Assembly (NCBI GenBank): GCA_002862125.1
Contig: PHSP01000004.1
Coordinates: 62,001-126,000, forward strand
Reading direction: 5' to 3'
Source of the DNA: Methylobacter sp. KS41
Lineage (GTDB): Bacteria; Pseudomonadota; Gammaproteobacteria; Methylococcales; Methylomonadaceae
DNA: 64,000 nt
Both the position numbers and the translations under genes were made by a program. Within the stretch, counting starts at the first letter, position 1, and each line of letters opens with the position of its first letter. This document shows positions 61,276 through 64,000 of the stretch, one piece after another. The notes below the pieces were generated by a model, which was not told where the DNA came from, did not search any database, and saw only the letters and a program-made list of their open reading frames with translations.

Positions 61276-62583
61276 ATGAACCCTTCTGATTCAACATCAA
61301 AGCCCTGCCCCGCATTATTTATCACCGCGCCCGGTTCCAATCACGGCAAAACCACGGTTACCGCTGCGCTGGCCCGCTACCACGTCAATCAAGGGCGCAA
61401 AGTCAGGGTATTTAAAACCGGGCCGGATTTTCTTGACCCGATGATACTTGAACGAGCTTGCGGCCAGCCGGTGTATCAGCTTGATCTGTGGCTGGCGGGA
61501 GCAACCGAATGCCGGCGCCTGTTGTACGAAGCGGCGCTGGAGGCCGACTTAATCCTGATTGAAGGCGTCATGGGTCTGTTTGACGGCGACCCTTGCAGCG
61601 CCGATATTGCGGAAAAATTCTCTGTGCCGGTGCTGGCCGTGATTGACGCGGCGGCAACCGCGCAAACCCTGGGCGCTATTGCATTCGGGCTTGCCAACTT
61701 CCGGCAAGGGCTAAATTTCGCCGGGGTTTTAGCCAATAACGTCGCCAGCGCCCGCCATGCTGAAATGATCATGCAAGGCATGCCGCCGGACATTCGTTAT
61801 TTTGGAGACATGCCTCGCGACAAGCGCTTTGTTTTACCGGAACGCCATCTGGGGCTGGTGCAGGCGGAAGAAATCAGCGATCTCGATGCCCGCATATCGG
61901 CGGCGGCTTTGGCTATCGCCTCGACTAAACTTGCCGCCTTGCCGGAAGCGGTATTATTTAATCCGCCCGGATCAACTGTTCTACCGGAATTGCTTGCAGG
62001 GGTGCGTATCGGCATCGCCCGCGACAGCACATTTTCATTTATTTACCCGGCCAATCTGGATGTGTTGAGCGCGATGGGCGCTTCGCTGATATTCTTTTCG
62101 CCGTTGGCAGATGACAAGCTCCCGGATATTGGCAGCCTGTATCTGCCCGGCGGGTATCCTGAACTGCATTTAGCAGCGTTGCAGGATAATCTGGCGATGA
62201 AGACGGCGCTGCAGGAACATTTCCGGCAATGCAAACCAATTTACGCGGAATGCGGCGGCCTATTGTATTTGCTGGAATCGATCACGAATAAAACCGGTGA
62301 ATGTGGAAATATGCTTGGTTTAATCCCCGGACGGGCGGTCATGCAAAACCGCCTGCAAGGTTTGGGTTATCAGTCAGCGCCCATGCCGGGCGGAGTGTTG
62401 CGCAGCCATACCTTTCATCATTCGACGGTCGAAACATCGCTGGTCCCTATCGCCTACGGCGAACGTTTGCATAACACGTCAGCGGGCGAAGCGATTTTTA
62501 GAATAAACAATTTAACAGCCGGTTATCTGCATTGCTATTTTGCTTCGAATCCGGCTGCCGCCGCGCGGTTATTCCTTAACTGA
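61276..62583 (+). CDS. cbiA: Cobyrinic acid a,c-diamide synthase CbiA/CobB
   Basis: 435 residues. The synthetase half has P-loop APGSNHGKTTVTAAL and FKTGPDFLDPMIL and LIEGVMGLFDG. The glutaminase half has nucleophile Cys in YAECGGLLYLLE and a catalytic His in LRSHTFHHS. Amidates carboxylates a and c using glutamine and ATP. No clear ribosome binding site ahead of the ATG. Confidence 0.94.
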   Translation: MNPSDSTSKPCPALFITAPGSNHGKTTVTAALARYHVNQGRKVRVFKTGPDFLDPMILERACGQPVYQLDLWLAGATECRRLLYEAALEADLILIEGVMGLFDGDPCSADIAEKFSVPVLAVIDAAATAQTLGAIAFGLANFRQGLNFAGVLANNVASARHAEMIMQGMPPDIRYFGDMPRDKRFVLPERHLGLVQAEEISDLDARISAAALAIASTKLAALPEAVLFNPPGSTVLPELLAGVRIGIARDSTFSFIYPANLDVLSAMGASLIFFSPLADDKLPDIGSLYLPGGYPELHLAALQDNLAMKTALQEHFRQCKPIYAECGGLLYLLESITNKTGECGNMLGLIPGRAVMQNRLQGLGYQSAPMPGGVLRSHTFHHSTVETSLVPIAYGERLHNTSAGEAIFRINNLTAGYLHCYFASNPAAAARLFLN

Positions 62584-62606
62584 AACAACATACTTCAATT
62601 TATAAT

Positions 62607-63647
62607 ATGAAACACGGCGGCAATATTTACCGGTTTGCGCAGCAACTCGGCTGCGAGCCGGAACAGGTGCTGGATTTTTCGTCCAACATCAATCCGGAAC
62701 AGGCAACCGGTACGGAATTTTTGCAGCAGGTCCACCTCGGGCCTTATGCCAATCCTGATTACAGCTTGTTAAAACTGGCGCTTGAAATCCGTTATCCGTA
62801 TCCGGAGGGCGTTGATATTGAAGTATTTAACGGCGCGAGCGCGGCTATTTTTGCATTATTGAAGTGCTTGCACCCAAAAGAACTGGTTTTGTATACGCCT
62901 TTATACGGCGAATATGCGCAGATTGCCGGACAACTGGGTTGCAGAGTGCATGAGATCGACAGATTCGGCTCCTTAATGACGGCAATGCCCATGAACAGCA
63001 CGGTAATATTCGTTAATCCCGCTACCCCGGATGGCCGGCTTTACGACATGCGGGAATTATTAACGAAGTGGAAAGCGGCAAATTGCACCATCATCGTCGA
63101 TGAATCTTTCCTGGACTTTTGCGAGGCGGATTCGGTCGCCGGGCGCATTACGCAGTACGATAAGCTGTATGTGATCAAATCCCTAAGCAAGTTTTACGGC
63201 TGCGCCGGAATTCGCATCGGCTTTATTCTGGCGGCAGCTCAAGCGATCAAGGAGCTGAAACGCTTCGAACCGGCATGGAAACTTTCCAGTCTTGATATGG
63301 CTTATATGCAGCGGGCGCTGGCGAATACGGCATTTATTGAACAAACGCGGCAATTGACAACGTCCCGGCGGGAATTACTCTATGAGGCGCTGCAAGCTTC
63401 CGGCCTGTTTGAGCGGATTTATCCGGGACAGGCCAATTTTTTACTGACGAAGCTGGCAAATAATGGCGACGGTTATCAACTGCAAGAACGGCTGTCATCT
63501 TCACGGCTGTTAATCCGGGTCTGCGACAATTTTTCCGGCCTGGATAAAAGCCATGTCCGTTTCGCCGTGAAAGATGAAAACGCGATAGCACGACTTGCGC
63601 ATTGTTTAAAATCTTACGCAACTTACAGGCGGACTGATGTTTTTTGA
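62607..63647 (+). CDS. cobD: L-threonine-O-3-phosphate decarboxylase CobD
   Basis: 346 residues of the aspartate aminotransferase fold. HGGNIYRFAQQLG, DFSSNINPE, VFVNPATPDGRL-type, VDESFLDF and the PLP lysine in VIKSLSKFYGCAGIRIGF are CobD signatures. Makes (R)-1-amino-2-propanol O-2-phosphate for the nucleotide loop. The stop overlaps the cbiB start by 11 bp. Confidence 0.92.
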   Translation: MKHGGNIYRFAQQLGCEPEQVLDFSSNINPEQATGTEFLQQVHLGPYANPDYSLLKLALEIRYPYPEGVDIEVFNGASAAIFALLKCLHPKELVLYTPLYGEYAQIAGQLGCRVHEIDRFGSLMTAMPMNSTVIFVNPATPDGRLYDMRELLTKWKAANCTIIVDESFLDFCEADSVAGRITQYDKLYVIKSLSKFYGCAGIRIGFILAAAQAIKELKRFEPAWKLSSLDMAYMQRALANTAFIEQTRQLTTSRRELLYEALQASGLFERIYPGQANFLLTKLANNGDGYQLQERLSSSRLLIRVCDNFSGLDKSHVRFAVKDENAIARLAHCLKSYATYRRTDVF

Positions 63648-64000
63648 ATTGGCGATATTGGCTTATCTGACCGATATGATGTTCGGCGAATTGCCCTGCA
63701 AGCATCCGGTGGTCTTTATGGGCGATTTTATTAAAGCTTTTGAACGGCGCTTTTACAGCAACCGGATTTTACCCGGCGCAGTGCTGGTAATCAGCTTAAC
63801 CGGGTTGACGCTGTTGGTCAGTATCTCGCTGGTTTATCTGTGCGGGTTTTTGCCCGCATGGCTGTCTCTGCCGGTTTTAGCGGTAATAGCCTCAACGGGT
63901 TTGGCGATGAATATGCTACATGCCTCTGTCGCGGCGATTTTAACCAGCGAACAACCCAGACAAGCTTTAAGCCTGCTGGTCAGCCGCGATACCTGCGCAA
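63637..64000 (+). CDS. cbiB: Adenosylcobinamide-phosphate synthase CbiB (partial, runs off the window end)
   Basis: The first 121 residues are visible: ELAILAYLTDMMFGELPCKHPVVFMGDFIKAFE matches the D-x-G-P-x-HPV start of CbiB, and two membrane segments follow (about 44-85). CbiB joins aminopropanol (phosphate) from CobD to adenosylcobyric acid at the membrane. The 3' part lies beyond the window. Confidence 0.9.
   Translation, partial: MFFELAILAYLTDMMFGELPCKHPVVFMGDFIKAFERRFYSNRILPGAVLVISLTGLTLLVSISLVYLCGFLPAWLSLPVLAVIASTGLAMNMLHASVAAILTSEQPRQALSLLVSRDTCA

Noticed and set aside
1-64000. CRISPR array or cas genes
   Set aside because: No regularly spaced direct repeats and no Cas protein motifs were seen anywhere in the window.

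Overview
The window looks like chromosomal DNA from a gammaproteobacterium. It carries uup, speD, a Trp-rich RND efflux operon, ACR3-type arsenic resistance and cobalamin genes typical of that class. An adjacent pair resembling GnnA/GnnB (lipid A sugar-modifying enzymes known from Acidithiobacillus, Leptospira and Methylococcus) makes a methanotroph-like member of the Methylococcales a reasonable guess. That placement is inference, because no rRNA or methane oxidation gene is present.

Layout. 1-8.6 kb (mostly minus strand): a PqiA-type membrane protein split over two genes, tRNA-Ser(GGA), the ABC-F protein Uup, an Old Yellow Enzyme, a secreted pentapeptide-repeat protein, a small unknown protein and the gnnB/gnnA-like pair. 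8.8-15.3 kb (plus): a TetR regulator followed by a complete tripartite RND efflux operon (outer membrane lipoprotein, membrane fusion protein, permease). 15.7-19.5 kb: a 1280-residue PAS/GAF/GGDEF/EAL protein. Its membrane domain aligns without gaps to the plant ethylene receptor domain but has lost the key copper and ethylene residues.

19.6-28.3 kb: an arsenic island bracketed by two same-orientation copies of one IS630-type element, the left one a 430-bp 3' fragment and the right one intact. Between them lie a divergently oriented ArsR and a minus-strand operon arsR-arsC-arsD-arsA-arsC-arsI-acr3-methyltransferase. This set should handle arsenate (two reductases), arsenite (ArsD/ArsA, ACR3) and organoarsenicals (ArsI).

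28.5-38.3 kb: a YafK-type L,D-transpeptidase-like lipoprotein, a minus-strand cobalamin cluster for lower-ligand attachment and late steps (cobS-cobC-cobQ-cobU), a secreted phosphoesterase, a divergent pyrophosphatase, an OsmC-like protein and SpeD.

38.8-64 kb: a very long plus-strand cobalamin operon that opens with a clear cobalamin riboswitch and continues past the window end. Its order is cbtB-cbtA-ferredoxin-cobN-chlI/D-like-cbiE-cbiX/cbiC fusion-cbiD-cbiL-cbiF-cbiG-[helicase/nuclease]-cbiH/cbiJ fusion-cobW-[broken antitoxin, hicBA]-cbiA-cobD-cbiB. It combines early-cobalt enzymes (CbiX, CbiD, CbiG) with a late-type CobN/Mg-chelatase-like pair, and CbiT is not seen. Two cargo insertions interrupt the operon: an AT-richer 1547-residue SF1 helicase with a C-terminal DUF559/Vsr-like nuclease (a plausible anti-phage gene), and a toxin-antitoxin patch. 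Several palindromic repeats are scattered through the window, one of them inside the coding sequence of the cbiX/cbiC fusion.
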